Positions 41,737 through 50,362 of a stretch of 64,000 nucleotides of DNA are shown here, piece after piece. The notes under the pieces are model-generated. The model was not told where the DNA came from and made no database searches. It saw only the letters and a list, made by a program, of their open reading frames with translations. This stretch comes from AG25 sp035517615 (GTDB taxonomy: Bacteria; Gemmatimonadota; Gemmatimonadetes; Gemmatimonadales; GWC2-71-9), in assembly GCA_035517615.1 (NCBI GenBank), contig DATIYM010000065.1, forward strand, positions 18,197 through 82,196, in the 5' to 3' direction. How positions within the stretch are numbered: position 1 is the stretch's first letter; the number at the start of each line of letters is the position of its first letter. The position numbers and the translations under genes were made by a program.

Positions 41737-42599
41737 GGCGTCGGACGATGAGCCCGGCGTTGCGTGTGCTGGGCCCGCTGCTGCTGCTGGCGGTGCCGCT
41801 CGCCGCGCAGACGGCGACGCCAAGCGAGCCGCGGCTGGTCCTGTCGTTTTTCGGGGGGTATCGGGGGGGCGGCGACCTCTGGACGCTCAACAATCAGCCG
41901 ATCGCGGTGTTCGAGTCCGACGCCGATTCCATCTTCGCCGTTCCCGGCCAGTACGACACCCTCAATCTCAAGCGGCGGGTCGTCCCCGGCTTCATCGTGG
42001 GCGCGTCGGGAGACTACTTCCCGAAGCCGCACGTGGGGCTCCACGTCGAGATCACGTTTCTCGACATGGGCACCGAGAGTCAGTGCAGTGTGCGCCAATC
42101 CCAGCCGCCGGCGATGAACGACATCGTCCCGGTGCTGTGCCAGGGACTCCAGGGTCAAAGCGTGCCGATCAGCGCGGTGGCGTTTTCGTTTGGCCTCGTT
42201 GGCCGTCTCGCCCCCAATCACACCACGGATCCGTACTTTCTCGTGTCCGGGGGAATCATCTCGCGCACCCGCAGCGTGATCGAGATGTCCTCATCGTACT
42301 ACACGGCCAACGCCGAACCCGTGGGCACCACGGTCGTGCTCGACACGAATCCCTCGAATGTCGGCGTGCACGTCACGCTCGGCGCGGGGGTCGCATTTTC
42401 GCTCGGACCGGGCTATCAGCTCCGCTTCGAGGGACGTGACGTCATCACGCCGCTGCAGCGGATCACGGGCCCGGCGGATCCCAATGATCAGACCACGGGC
42501 TCGCTCACGCCGCCGCATTCCGCGCAGTGGTTCCACAGCCTCGCCTTCATCGTGGCGCTCGACGTCGTCTTCGAAAAGCAACGCGGCCACCGCTACTGA
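41733..42599 (+). CDS. Exported beta-rich protein, predicted outer-membrane barrel
   Basis: A 288-residue exported protein, unrecognised. Start ATG at 41733 overlaps the CoA-binding stop (ATGA) and begins a signal peptide (LGPLLLLAVPLAAQ). Strand pattern: LVLSFFGGYRGGGDLWTLN, VVPGFIVGASGDYFPKPHVG, LHVEITFLDMGTES, YFLVSGGIISRTRSVIEM, VGVHVTLGAGVAFSLGPGYQ and LAFIVALDVVFEKQ near the end. It does not end in Phe or Trp, so barrel status is likely but not certain. Two cysteines in the middle could pair. MoeA follows directly, probably on the same transcript. Confidence 0.78.
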   Translation: MRRRTMSPALRVLGPLLLLAVPLAAQTATPSEPRLVLSFFGGYRGGGDLWTLNNQPIAVFESDADSIFAVPGQYDTLNLKRRVVPGFIVGASGDYFPKPHVGLHVEITFLDMGTESQCSVRQSQPPAMNDIVPVLCQGLQGQSVPISAVAFSFGLVGRLAPNHTTDPYFLVSGGIISRTRSVIEMSSSYYTANAEPVGTTVVLDTNPSNVGVHVTLGAGVAFSLGPGYQLRFEGRDVITPLQRITGPADPNDQTTGSLTPPHSAQWFHSLAFIVALDVVFEKQRGHRY

Positions 42600-42600
42600 C

Positions 42601-43872
42601 ATGCTGTCGCGCGTCACGCCCGGCGAAGCGGCGCGATTCATTCTCGAGCACGTCCAGGTTCTCCGTCCCGAGCGCCGGCCTCTGAAGGATTCGCTCGACC
42701 GCGTCCTCGCGGAGGACGTGGCGAGCGAGATCGATCTGCCGCCCTGGGACAACTCGAGCATGGACGGCTACGCCGCTCGCACCACGGACGTCCGGGGAGC
42801 CACGACACAGCAGCCGGTCGTTCTCGAACTGGTCGAGACGGTGGCGGCCGGCGGATTCCCAGCGCGCGCGATCACCCAGGGAAGGGCCACGCGAGTCTTT
42901 ACGGGCTCGCCCGTGCCCGAGGGCGCGGACTGCGTGATTCGACAGGAGGACGTCGACGTTCAGGGCGCGGGGCGCGTGGCCGTGCGCAGCGATCGTGACG
43001 CGGGGCATAACATCCGCCGGCGCGGCGAGGACGTCCGACGCGGGGCGAGCGTGCTGGGCCGCGGGACCCTGCTTGGGCCGGCGCAGATCGGCGTGCTCGC
43101 GTCGATCGCCCACGCGCGCCCGCTCGTTCATCCGGCGCCGCGCGTCGCGTTCTTCGGATCGGGCGAGGAAATCGTCGATCTCGACGAGGCCGGCACCGCG
43201 CAGGTGCTCGCGGGCCGCAAGATCGCGTCGGCGAATTCCTACACGCTCGACGGCATGATCCGGCGCGCCGGAGCGATTCCCCGGGACCTGGGACTCGCGG
43301 GCGACGATCGCGCCGCGATCGCCGCAAAGTTCGAACAGGCTGCGAGCGCCGACCTGATCGTCACGACCGGCGGCGTGAGCGTGGGAGAGCACGACCACAT
43401 GCGCACCGCGCTCGCCGACCTGGGCGGCGCGCTCGAGCTGTGGCGCGTACGGATGCGGCCGGGCGCCCCACTCGGCTTTGGCTCCCTTCGCGGCACACCG
43501 TGGATCGGGCTGCCTGGAAACCCCGTGAGCACCATGGTCACGTTCGAGCTGTTCGCCCGGCCGGCCATCCGACGCATGCAGGGGCACACGCGGGCGTTCC
43601 GCGAAACGGTGCTGGTGCACGTCGGAGAACCGCTTCAGCTCGGGCCGCCACTGCAGCACTTTCTGCGCGTGGTCGTACGTGCGGAGCCAGACGGCCAACA
43701 CGTAGCCCGCTTGACTGGCGCGCAGGGGTCGGGCATCCTCACGTCCATGGCGCACGCCAACGCTTTGCTGATTGTCCCCGAAGACCGGGCGAGTGTGCCC
43801 GCAGGCACCATGCTTCCGGCGATCTCGCTCGAGGAGGATGGCGCGCGCTACACTTCCCTGCCGCCATTTTGA
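42601..43872 (+). CDS. moeA: Molybdopterin molybdotransferase MoeA
   Basis: A 423-residue MoeA. It inserts molybdate into adenylated molybdopterin. N-terminal VTPGEAARFILEHV, PPWDNSSMDGYAARTTD (near 45), RVFTGSPVPEGADCVIRQED (in pieces near 98), the catalytic domain VTTGGVSVGEHDHMRTALAD near 260, KRMRPG-like VRMRPGAPLGFG near 282 and the loop GLPGNPVSTMVTFELF near 303. No other molybdenum cofactor gene is in this window, so its partners lie elsewhere. It starts one base after the preceding stop codon. Confidence 0.95.
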   Translation: MLSRVTPGEAARFILEHVQVLRPERRPLKDSLDRVLAEDVASEIDLPPWDNSSMDGYAARTTDVRGATTQQPVVLELVETVAAGGFPARAITQGRATRVFTGSPVPEGADCVIRQEDVDVQGAGRVAVRSDRDAGHNIRRRGEDVRRGASVLGRGTLLGPAQIGVLASIAHARPLVHPAPRVAFFGSGEEIVDLDEAGTAQVLAGRKIASANSYTLDGMIRRAGAIPRDLGLAGDDRAAIAAKFEQAASADLIVTTGGVSVGEHDHMRTALADLGGALELWRVRMRPGAPLGFGSLRGTPWIGLPGNPVSTMVTFELFARPAIRRMQGHTRAFRETVLVHVGEPLQLGPPLQHFLRVVVRAEPDGQHVARLTGAQGSGILTSMAHANALLIVPEDRASVPAGTMLPAISLEEDGARYTSLPPF

Positions 43873-43900
43873 AGCGGGTAACCGTTTGACGAACGAGGCG

Positions 43901-44536
43901 ATGACGCTGCTGAAAGAGCTGCTGCTCATCTTCACCTCGGTTCTGTTCGTTGTCGATCCGCTCGCCGCGGTCCCGACATTTCTCGCGATGACCCCGACGG
44001 ACACCCCCGCCCAGCGCCGCGCGATGGCCTCGCGGGGCGCATGGACCTGCGCCATCACCCTCACGGTGTTCGCGCTCGGCGGCCGCCTCATCTTCACGCT
44101 GTTCGGGATCACGCTGGGCGCGTTCAAGGTGGCCGGCGGCGTGTTGATCGGCCTGAACGCGCTCGAGATGGTTCAGGCGCGGCGCAGCCTGCAGCGCGAG
44201 TCGCCGATCGAGCAGGCCGAGGCGACCGCGAAAGAAGATGTGGGGATCATCCCACTCGGGCTGCCGATGCTGGCCGGGCCCGGCGCCATTTCGACCGTCA
44301 TGGTGTTGGCCCTCGGCGCACACCGGCCCGCGATGATCGTCGCGCTGTACGGCTCGATCGCGCTCACCGCCTTCGCCTCTTACCTCATCCTCGCAGCCGC
44401 CACCAGCGTGGAGCATCGGCTGGGACAGACGGGGATGCGCGTGTTGACACGCTTGATGGGGCTCGTGCTCCTCGCGATCGCGGTACAATTCGTCATGGAC
44501 GGAATCCGGATGACCGGAGCGGTCGCCGGCGCGTGA
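43901..44536 (+). CDS. MarC-family integral membrane protein
   Basis: A 211-residue six-helix membrane protein of the MarC/UPF0056 family. Phrases: LLIFTSVLFVVDPLAAVPTFLA, TLFGITLGAFKVAGGVLIGL with the typical kinked helix, IIPLGLPMLAGPGAISTVMVL and LTRLMGLVLLAIAVQFVMDGI. The function is unknown despite the historical link to multiple antibiotic resistance. ATG 43901 is the preferred start; a TTG at 43886 would add five residues. The porin-like gene starts in its stop (GTGA). Confidence 0.88.
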   Translation: MTLLKELLLIFTSVLFVVDPLAAVPTFLAMTPTDTPAQRRAMASRGAWTCAITLTVFALGGRLIFTLFGITLGAFKVAGGVLIGLNALEMVQARRSLQRESPIEQAEATAKEDVGIIPLGLPMLAGPGAISTVMVLALGAHRPAMIVALYGSIALTAFASYLILAAATSVEHRLGQTGMRVLTRLMGLVLLAIAVQFVMDGIRMTGAVAGA

Positions 44537-45756
44537 CCCGCGGCGTGGCGCTCTTTGTGGCGCTTGCCGACTTCGCAGCTCGCGCGACGTCCGCGCAACG
44601 GGCGGTCGAGGCCACGCTGTCAGCCCAGGCGATCGTCATCGCCACCCACGCCGACCCCATTCCCGATGGGGGGACGCTCACCGAAGTACGGGTGGTGCAG
44701 CCGGTGGTGATGCTCGATGGTGCCTGGCGCGACTACCTGCTCCTGCATACGACGGTCGATTTCGAAGGGAAAACCATCCCCAACGGCGAGCTCGCGACTG
44801 GAAACTGGGGAGAAGGGTTCATCGATCGCCGCCATCCACACACGTACTTTCACGAAGTGATGCTTTCGAGCCCGGACGTGCTCCGCTCGTGGACGCGACT
44901 CGCCCGGGTCACGATCTCCGCCGGAAAAGGGTTCGTGCCGTTCGGGACGGATGATCCGATGAGCCGGCCCGCCGAGCGCTACCCGGTGAATCACCACCTG
45001 AGCCAGATCCTCGAGCGCGGGGTCGCGATGATCGCGATTGAGCGCGGCATGGTTACCGGCGAGGCGTCGCTGTTCAACGGAGACGAGCCTCAGAACCCGG
45101 GCCAGTCGCCCAACTGGTCGCGCTTCGGCGACTCGTGGTCGGCTCGGCTGATGCTGCGTCCGGTGAAAGGCATGGAGACAGGAGTCTCGCGAGCATCCGT
45201 GGCATCGCCCGAGGATCGCGGCGGAGCGGGGCCGACGGCGGACAAGTGGAGCGTGTCCGCGCGCTTTGCCGGCAGCTGGGCGCGAACACCCGTGTACGGC
45301 ATGGCTGAATGGGCGCGCACGTCGGAGTCGGCGGGCGCGCTGGTCTACTACACGGTGTTGGTCGAGGGCGCGGTGACCGTGGGACGCCACCAGCCGTACT
45401 ATCGCTTCGAGCGTACCGATCGCCCCGAAGACATCCGCACATTCGACGATCCGTTCCGCACCGTTCGGCCGCACCTCGACAACTCGGTGCTCGGCATCAC
45501 GCGCTGGTCGGTGCATACCATCGGGTATGCGATCCTCGTCACGCCGCGCACGGCGCGATTCGAGGCGCGGCCGCTGGTCGAGTTCTCGGGCGGCAGCATC
45601 AAGACCATCAGCGGCTTGTTCGATCCGGTTGCCGTCTACGGGCGCGACACCTTCTGGACCCTGAGCGTGGGCTTGCGGCTCGGATGGGGGATGACCGGTC
45701 ACCGAATGGGCCATTACGGGGTACCGATGAAGACCGCGATGCCGATGGAGATGTGA
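44533..45756 (+). CDS. Exported porin-like protein
   Basis: A 407-residue exported protein, unnamed family. The GTG at 44533 overlaps the marC stop by 4 bases and begins a weak signal peptide (GVALFVALADFAARATSAQ). The mature part has the aromatic/alternate strand pattern of outer-membrane channels: RLARVTISAGKGFVPFGTDDP, VAMIAIERGMVTGEASLFNG, WSARLMLRPVKGMETGVSR, TVGRHQPYYRFERTDRP and WTLSVGLRLGWGM. The end is unusual: 18 residues after the last strand (HRMGHYGVPMKTAMPMEM) rich in Met and His, a possible metal tail. It shares a TGATG junction with the following lipoprotein gene. Confidence 0.8.
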   Translation: MTRGVALFVALADFAARATSAQRAVEATLSAQAIVIATHADPIPDGGTLTEVRVVQPVVMLDGAWRDYLLLHTTVDFEGKTIPNGELATGNWGEGFIDRRHPHTYFHEVMLSSPDVLRSWTRLARVTISAGKGFVPFGTDDPMSRPAERYPVNHHLSQILERGVAMIAIERGMVTGEASLFNGDEPQNPGQSPNWSRFGDSWSARLMLRPVKGMETGVSRASVASPEDRGGAGPTADKWSVSARFAGSWARTPVYGMAEWARTSESAGALVYYTVLVEGAVTVGRHQPYYRFERTDRPEDIRTFDDPFRTVRPHLDNSVLGITRWSVHTIGYAILVTPRTARFEARPLVEFSGGSIKTISGLFDPVAVYGRDTFWTLSVGLRLGWGMTGHRMGHYGVPMKTAMPMEM

Positions 45757-46961
45757 TGGTCCGGAGTGCATGGTTTCGTGTAACCACCGCCTCGCTTTCG
45801 CTCGCCACACTTGCGTGCCATGACAATGCGTCGACCACGGCGCCGGGGGCCGATTTACCCTCGGGCGGCACCGTCGCTCCACTGTTCGTGGCATCGGTCC
45901 CGATCCCTCCTGCATACGGGATCCACGACACCTTCATCAGAGATGGGATTGCGTTCGTGTGCGCGTGGAATACGGGAGTGATGATCTACGACGTTGGCAA
46001 TGGGATTGCCGGCGGCAGCCCGGCGAGCCCGAAGCTGATTGCGACATACGCGACAGCCAGCGGCGCCGTGAACACCCCCTCGGTGCACAACGCCTGGTGG
46101 TTCTGGGACCCGAGCGGGGGAAAGAAATACCTGTTCATCGGCCAGGAAGGCCCGGGGTCCATTGGTACGAGCTCGACGGGCGACATCCACGTCGTGGACG
46201 TTGCCGACCTCGCGCACCCCGCCGAGGCCGCAAGCTTTCACATGAACGGGGCGGGCACGCACAACTTCTGGATGGACGAGAACGCGCAGATCCTGTATGC
46301 GGCGTACTACAACGGCGGGATCGTGGCCCTCGACGTGTCGGGCACGCTGTCCGGGGATCTCTCCAGCCGAGTGATCGGCACCATTCAATTTGGCGCGGGC
46401 GACACGTACACCTGGGGCGTACAGCTGTACAACGGATCGCTCTACGCGATCGATATGGTAAGCGGGTTATGGCAGATACCGCTCAATGCCGGCCGCTTCG
46501 CGACACCGCGCGGCGGCAACAATGTGCCTGAGCGGTATAGCTCGGATCTTGGCGTGTCCGGAGGTTATGCCTACACCGGAACCTGGGGCGCCCTGCCGCG
46601 GCAACAGGGAGTTGCGGGCAACGTGGTGAAGATCTGGCACCTCGACCAGACCGGCGCGCCGACGCTCGTGGACTCGATCATCGCGCCGCAGGTCACGACA
46701 ATCAGCGACGTGAAGGTGAGCCCCGACGGCAAACTGCTCATGTTCAGTACCGAGTATGGCCCGAATGGCGGCTTCTGGTTCTACAGTCTGCGCGATCCCG
46801 CCCATCCTGCGTACGTCGCGGACTATCTCGCGGCGGGCGGCACGAACGGAATCCACACGGCCAAGTTCGCCACGATCAACGGACATCTGTTTGCGTTTGG
46901 AGCGCAGGATCCGGGGACGCCGGCGTTGATCATCCTTGACGTGAGCGCGCTCGACAACTAG
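45756..46961 (+). CDS. LVIVD-repeat lipoprotein
   Basis: A 401-residue lipoprotein. Lipobox SLATLAC (Cys 21). LVIVD-type propeller repeats: GVMIYDVGNGI, DIHVVDVADLAHPAEAASF, GIVALDVSGTLSGDL and VKIWHLDQTGAPTLVDS, ending PALIILDVSALDN. It is a smaller relative of the protein at 24302-26308, which is likewise coupled to a gene for a Met/His-rich protein. The ATG shares a base with the stop of the porin-like gene (TGATG). Function unknown; cell-surface binding together with the porin is a reasonable guess. It converges with the ETF-QO gene. Confidence 0.85.
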   Translation: MVRSAWFRVTTASLSLATLACHDNASTTAPGADLPSGGTVAPLFVASVPIPPAYGIHDTFIRDGIAFVCAWNTGVMIYDVGNGIAGGSPASPKLIATYATASGAVNTPSVHNAWWFWDPSGGKKYLFIGQEGPGSIGTSSTGDIHVVDVADLAHPAEAASFHMNGAGTHNFWMDENAQILYAAYYNGGIVALDVSGTLSGDLSSRVIGTIQFGAGDTYTWGVQLYNGSLYAIDMVSGLWQIPLNAGRFATPRGGNNVPERYSSDLGVSGGYAYTGTWGALPRQQGVAGNVVKIWHLDQTGAPTLVDSIIAPQVTTISDVKVSPDGKLLMFSTEYGPNGGFWFYSLRDPAHPAYVADYLAAGGTNGIHTAKFATINGHLFAFGAQDPGTPALIILDVSALDN

Positions 46962-46981
46962 TTGCGGATCCGCATTACCCG

Positions 46982-48637
46982 TCACATCCGCTTGTATTTA
47001 GGCCCGCTCCCTCCTTCCCGCGGCAGCCATGTTGGCCCGAGCACGTCGGTCGCCTTGCAGTCCACGCAATTCGGCGCGTTGACCCGCAATCCGGAACCGT
47101 CCACCTCGTAAACGCCCGCGGGACAGACGTGAGAGTAGAACCGCGCTACGCGTTGGTCGACCGCGTTTCCCACGACCACGTGCTGCGGAATCGTGTCGCG
47201 CGTGGCGTTTCCGGACTTGAACACCGCGTCGACCTTGCTGAACGTCAGCTTCCCATCGGGCATGAAGGATTCACCGGACGGTTTCGCAGCGCGCGGCACC
47301 GCGGCGTCGGCTTCGACGGTGATCCGGTTCCCTGGAACACGGCCGCCCGTGAGCGTCATCAGTCCCGCCTGAACTCCGCCCATCACGAATCCACGCTTGA
47401 AGGCGAGTCGCATGTTCCGCGTGCGGTGCAGGTCATGCATGATGAACGAGCTGTTGACGAGTCGGTCGTACTCGGCGAGCCGCTCGGCGTCGGCAGCGTC
47501 TCTACCGAGCGCTTGAAAAATCGCTCGCGCCGCGAACACCCCCGACTGCATCGCGTAGTGAATGCCCTTGAGCGACGGTACATCGACGAATCCGGCTGCA
47601 TCGCCGAGCAGGACCACGCCCGAGCCCGAGCGTCGCGCCGGCACCGAGTAGTAGCCGCCTTCGGGGATGGTCTTCGCGCCCCACTCGAGCATCTCTCCCC
47701 CCTCGAGATACTCGCGAAACAGGGGGTGCAGCTTCATGCGCTGAAACAGCACCTGGATGTCGAGCCCCGCGTCCGGGTAGTCGAGCCCGACCACGAGTCC
47801 CAAGGCGACGAGGTTCGGCTCGAGGGGATACATGAAGCTTCCGCCGAACGTGTCACGCGAGAGTGGCCACCCGAGCGTGTGCACGATCCGGTCGAGCGGC
47901 CGCTTCGTTTCCCACAGCTCCTTGACGCCGAGCGCATAAATCTGCGGGTTGGTCGATCCGATGCGCTGCCATTCGAGCCACGCGCGCGCGAGCATCCCGC
48001 GCGACCCTTCGGCCAGCGCCGTGACACGCGCCACGAGATCGGTTGACGCGGTGTAACCCGATCCCGGCCTGCCGTCGCGATCGAGCCCTGCCGGCGTGGT
48101 GCGGACCCCAGCCACCGTGTTGTCTCTTACAAGCAGGCTCTGGGCAGGATAGCCCGTGAAAATGTTCACGCCCAGGTTCTCGGCCTTGGCGCCGAGCCAA
48201 CGCACGATTTCGCAGACGGAAGCGATCACGTTGCCGCGATTGCGCATCGAGGGCGGCCTGGGCAACCGCAGCGCGCGCCCCGCCGTGAGCAGATACACGG
48301 ATTCGCGTGTGACGGGCGACCGGAACGGCAACGCGGTTTCGTCTTCGGTGAACAGGTCGCGGAACGCGCGCGGGTTGACGACGGCGCCCGAAAGGCAGTG
48401 CTCGCCCAGCGCACCCGCCTTTTCGAGCACGCCGATCGCGAGCTCGCGGCCCGCTTGTTTCGACAGGCGCGCCAGCTCGATGGCCAGCGACAATCCCGCG
48501 GGCCCCGCTCCGACGACGACGACGTCGAGATCCATCCGGTCACCGGCACCCGGCGCGCCCACAGGAACGAGCAGGCGATCGAGTGGCAGGGGCGCCTGAT
48601 GCGCGGCGGGTATCAAACGACTTCCGCCTTCAGCCAT
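46982..48637 (-). CDS. Electron-transfer flavoprotein:quinone oxidoreductase, one cluster Cys missing
   Basis: A 551-residue ETF-QO, peripheral membrane protein that takes electrons from ETF and reduces the quinone pool through FAD and a [4Fe-4S] cluster. Seen: FAD site DVVVVGAGPAGLSLAIEL (near 37), EKAGALGEHCLSGAVVNP (near 72), GDAAGFVDVPSLKGIHYAMQSG (in pieces near 350) and the C-terminal cluster domain HVCPAGVYE and NCVDCKATD. The usual pattern is CxxCxxC; here the third Cys is Thr, leaving three of four ligands. The end GPKYKRM is family-like. It overlaps etfA by 8 bases. Confidence 0.94.
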   Translation of the reverse strand: MAEGGSRLIPAAHQAPLPLDRLLVPVGAPGAGDRMDLDVVVVGAGPAGLSLAIELARLSKQAGRELAIGVLEKAGALGEHCLSGAVVNPRAFRDLFTEDETALPFRSPVTRESVYLLTAGRALRLPRPPSMRNRGNVIASVCEIVRWLGAKAENLGVNIFTGYPAQSLLVRDNTVAGVRTTPAGLDRDGRPGSGYTASTDLVARVTALAEGSRGMLARAWLEWQRIGSTNPQIYALGVKELWETKRPLDRIVHTLGWPLSRDTFGGSFMYPLEPNLVALGLVVGLDYPDAGLDIQVLFQRMKLHPLFREYLEGGEMLEWGAKTIPEGGYYSVPARRSGSGVVLLGDAAGFVDVPSLKGIHYAMQSGVFAARAIFQALGRDAADAERLAEYDRLVNSSFIMHDLHRTRNMRLAFKRGFVMGGVQAGLMTLTGGRVPGNRITVEADAAVPRAAKPSGESFMPDGKLTFSKVDAVFKSGNATRDTIPQHVVVGNAVDQRVARFYSHVCPAGVYEVDGSGLRVNAPNCVDCKATDVLGPTWLPREGGSGPKYKRM

Positions 48638-49610
48638 AGATCTTCTTGATCTCCTCCGTCATTCGCGGCAGGATCTCAAATAGATCCCCGACGATGCCAT
48701 AGTCCGCCACCTTGAAGATCGGCGCGTCCTTATCCTTGTTGATGGCCACAATCACCTTCGACGTCCGCATGCCCGCGAGATGCTGGATCGCACCGGAGAT
48801 TCCTACGGCGATGTACAGTGGCGGGCTCACCGTCTTGCCCGTCTGCCCCACCTGATCCGCGTGCGGGCGCCAGCCGGCATCGACCACGGCGCGAGAGGCG
48901 CCCACCGCGGCGCGGCCGCCGAACGCGCGCGCCAGGTCTTCGAGCAACTTGAAATTCGCGGGCTCCTTGAGCCCGCGGCCTCCGGAGATGACAACGGGCG
49001 CCTCAGCCACATCGATGGCTCCCGCCGCGGCCGCCTTGAGCTCGCGAACGACCACCCGTCCCGCGCCCTCCGGTAACTCGATCGCCGCCGTCCGGACCTC
49101 CGCCTTGCGCCGCTGCTCGAGCGGAGTGAAGACATTCGGTCGCAGCGAGAGCACTGCTGGCTTCCTGGTCACTTTCACCTTGAGCAGGGCTTTTCCCGCG
49201 TACACGGGGCGCACAGCCACAACTGCCCCGTTCTCGACCGCGAGATCGGTAACATCCGCCACGAGCGGCACGCCGAGTTTCGCCGCGACGCGAGGGGCGA
49301 GATCTTTCCCCATCGCGCTCGCCGGCAATATCACGACGTCATGCGCCTCGCTTTTCACACACTCGGCGATGACGCGAGCGGCGGCCTCCGGAGCGTACCG
49401 GGCAAACGCCGTGTGCGTGAGCGTGACGACGCGGTCGGCGCCGAATCTGCCCACCTGGTCGGCTTCGGAAACCGCGCCGCTGGCGAGCAGCAGCGCTTCG
49501 ACCGGCGCGGTACGCACGTCGGCGATACGCCGCGCCGCGCTCGTGACTTCGAACGAGACTTTGCGCAACCCGCCATCGCGTTGCTCGAGCACGGCGAGCA
49601 CGCCGCTCAC
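48630..49610 (-). CDS. etfA: Electron transfer flavoprotein alpha subunit
   Basis: A 326-residue FAD-binding subunit of ETF. The N-terminal half forms the large alpha/beta domain; the C-terminal half carries the FAD site: GGRAAVGASRAVVDAGWRPH, QVGQTGKTVSPPLYIAVGISG, AIQHLAGM and VIVAINKDKDAPIFKVADYG. Full length. It pairs with the beta subunit encoded just upstream (4-base ATGA overlap) and passes electrons from acyl-CoA dehydrogenases to the ETF-QO encoded just downstream. Confidence 0.97.
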   Translation of the reverse strand: MSGVLAVLEQRDGGLRKVSFEVTSAARRIADVRTAPVEALLLASGAVSEADQVGRFGADRVVTLTHTAFARYAPEAAARVIAECVKSEAHDVVILPASAMGKDLAPRVAAKLGVPLVADVTDLAVENGAVVAVRPVYAGKALLKVKVTRKPAVLSLRPNVFTPLEQRRKAEVRTAAIELPEGAGRVVVRELKAAAAGAIDVAEAPVVISGGRGLKEPANFKLLEDLARAFGGRAAVGASRAVVDAGWRPHADQVGQTGKTVSPPLYIAVGISGAIQHLAGMRTSKVIVAINKDKDAPIFKVADYGIVGDLFEILPRMTEEIKKIYG

Positions 49611-50359
49611 AGGACCTTTGCCTCTTCCCGCAGCAACTGCACGAGCTTCGCTACCGCCTCCGGCCCTTCTCCGACGATTCGACCCTGCTTCCGCTCGGGC
49701 GGCGGCGTGAGCGAGAGCACCTCGACGTCCGCGACCGCAAACGACACCGGCTTCACCTCGAGCGGCTTCTTCTTCGCGGCCATGATCCCCTTCAATGCGG
49801 GATAGCGCGGCTCATTCAATCCTTTATCCACTGAAAGCACCGCCGGGAGGGGAAACTCGACGACTTCCACGCCACCCTCGACCTCGCGTTCCGCCACGCC
49901 ATTGCGACCATGGATGTCGAGGCGCGTCACGGCGGTCACACAGGGAAGCCCCAGCAGCTCGGCCACGATCACGGGCGCCTGCTGGTTGTAGTCGTCGATT
50001 GCGAGCTTGCCGAACAGAATCAGGTCGTAGCCTCCCGTCGCCAGCTCGGCGGCAAGCGCGCGCGCCACTGTCATACCGTCGAACGGGATCCGGTCTGCCT
50101 GGAGCAGCACCCCGCGGTCCGCGCCCATGGCGAGGGCGGTACGAATCGTCTCCTGCGCCGCCTGCGGTCCGAGCGAGAGGATTACGACTTCGCCCGCCCC
50201 CGCCTGCTCGCGGCGGCGCAGCGCCTCTTCTACCGCAAACTCATCGTAAGGATTGATGACGAATTTGACGCCGGACTCATCCAGCGTCTTGCCATCGGAC
50301 GTGACTTTAACGCGTGTCTCGGTATCGGGAACGCGTTTGATGCAGACGGCGACTTTCAC
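49607..50359 (-). CDS. etfB: Electron transfer flavoprotein beta subunit
   Basis: A 250-residue ETF beta subunit, which binds AMP and the alpha subunit. N-terminus VAVCIKRVPDTETRVKV, VINPYDEFAVEEALRRRE (near 37), LGPQAAQETIRTALAMGADR (near 66), FGKLAIDDYNQQAPVIVAELLG (near 118) and the recognition loop PRYPALKGIMAAKKKPLE near 190, which contacts partner dehydrogenases. It begins 3 bases after the TonB receptor stop. Confidence 0.97.
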   Translation of the reverse strand: MKVAVCIKRVPDTETRVKVTSDGKTLDESGVKFVINPYDEFAVEEALRRREQAGAGEVVILSLGPQAAQETIRTALAMGADRGVLLQADRIPFDGMTVARALAAELATGGYDLILFGKLAIDDYNQQAPVIVAELLGLPCVTAVTRLDIHGRNGVAEREVEGGVEVVEFPLPAVLSVDKGLNEPRYPALKGIMAAKKKPLEVKPVSFAVADVEVLSLTPPPERKQGRIVGEGPEAVAKLVQLLREEAKVL

Positions 50360-50362
50360 AGT

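Noticed and set aside
46963..46974. Perfect 12-base palindrome TGCGGATCCGCA between convergent genes
   Set aside because: There is no loop for an RNA hairpin and no T-tract, so a terminator is not supported; at this length it can arise by chance.
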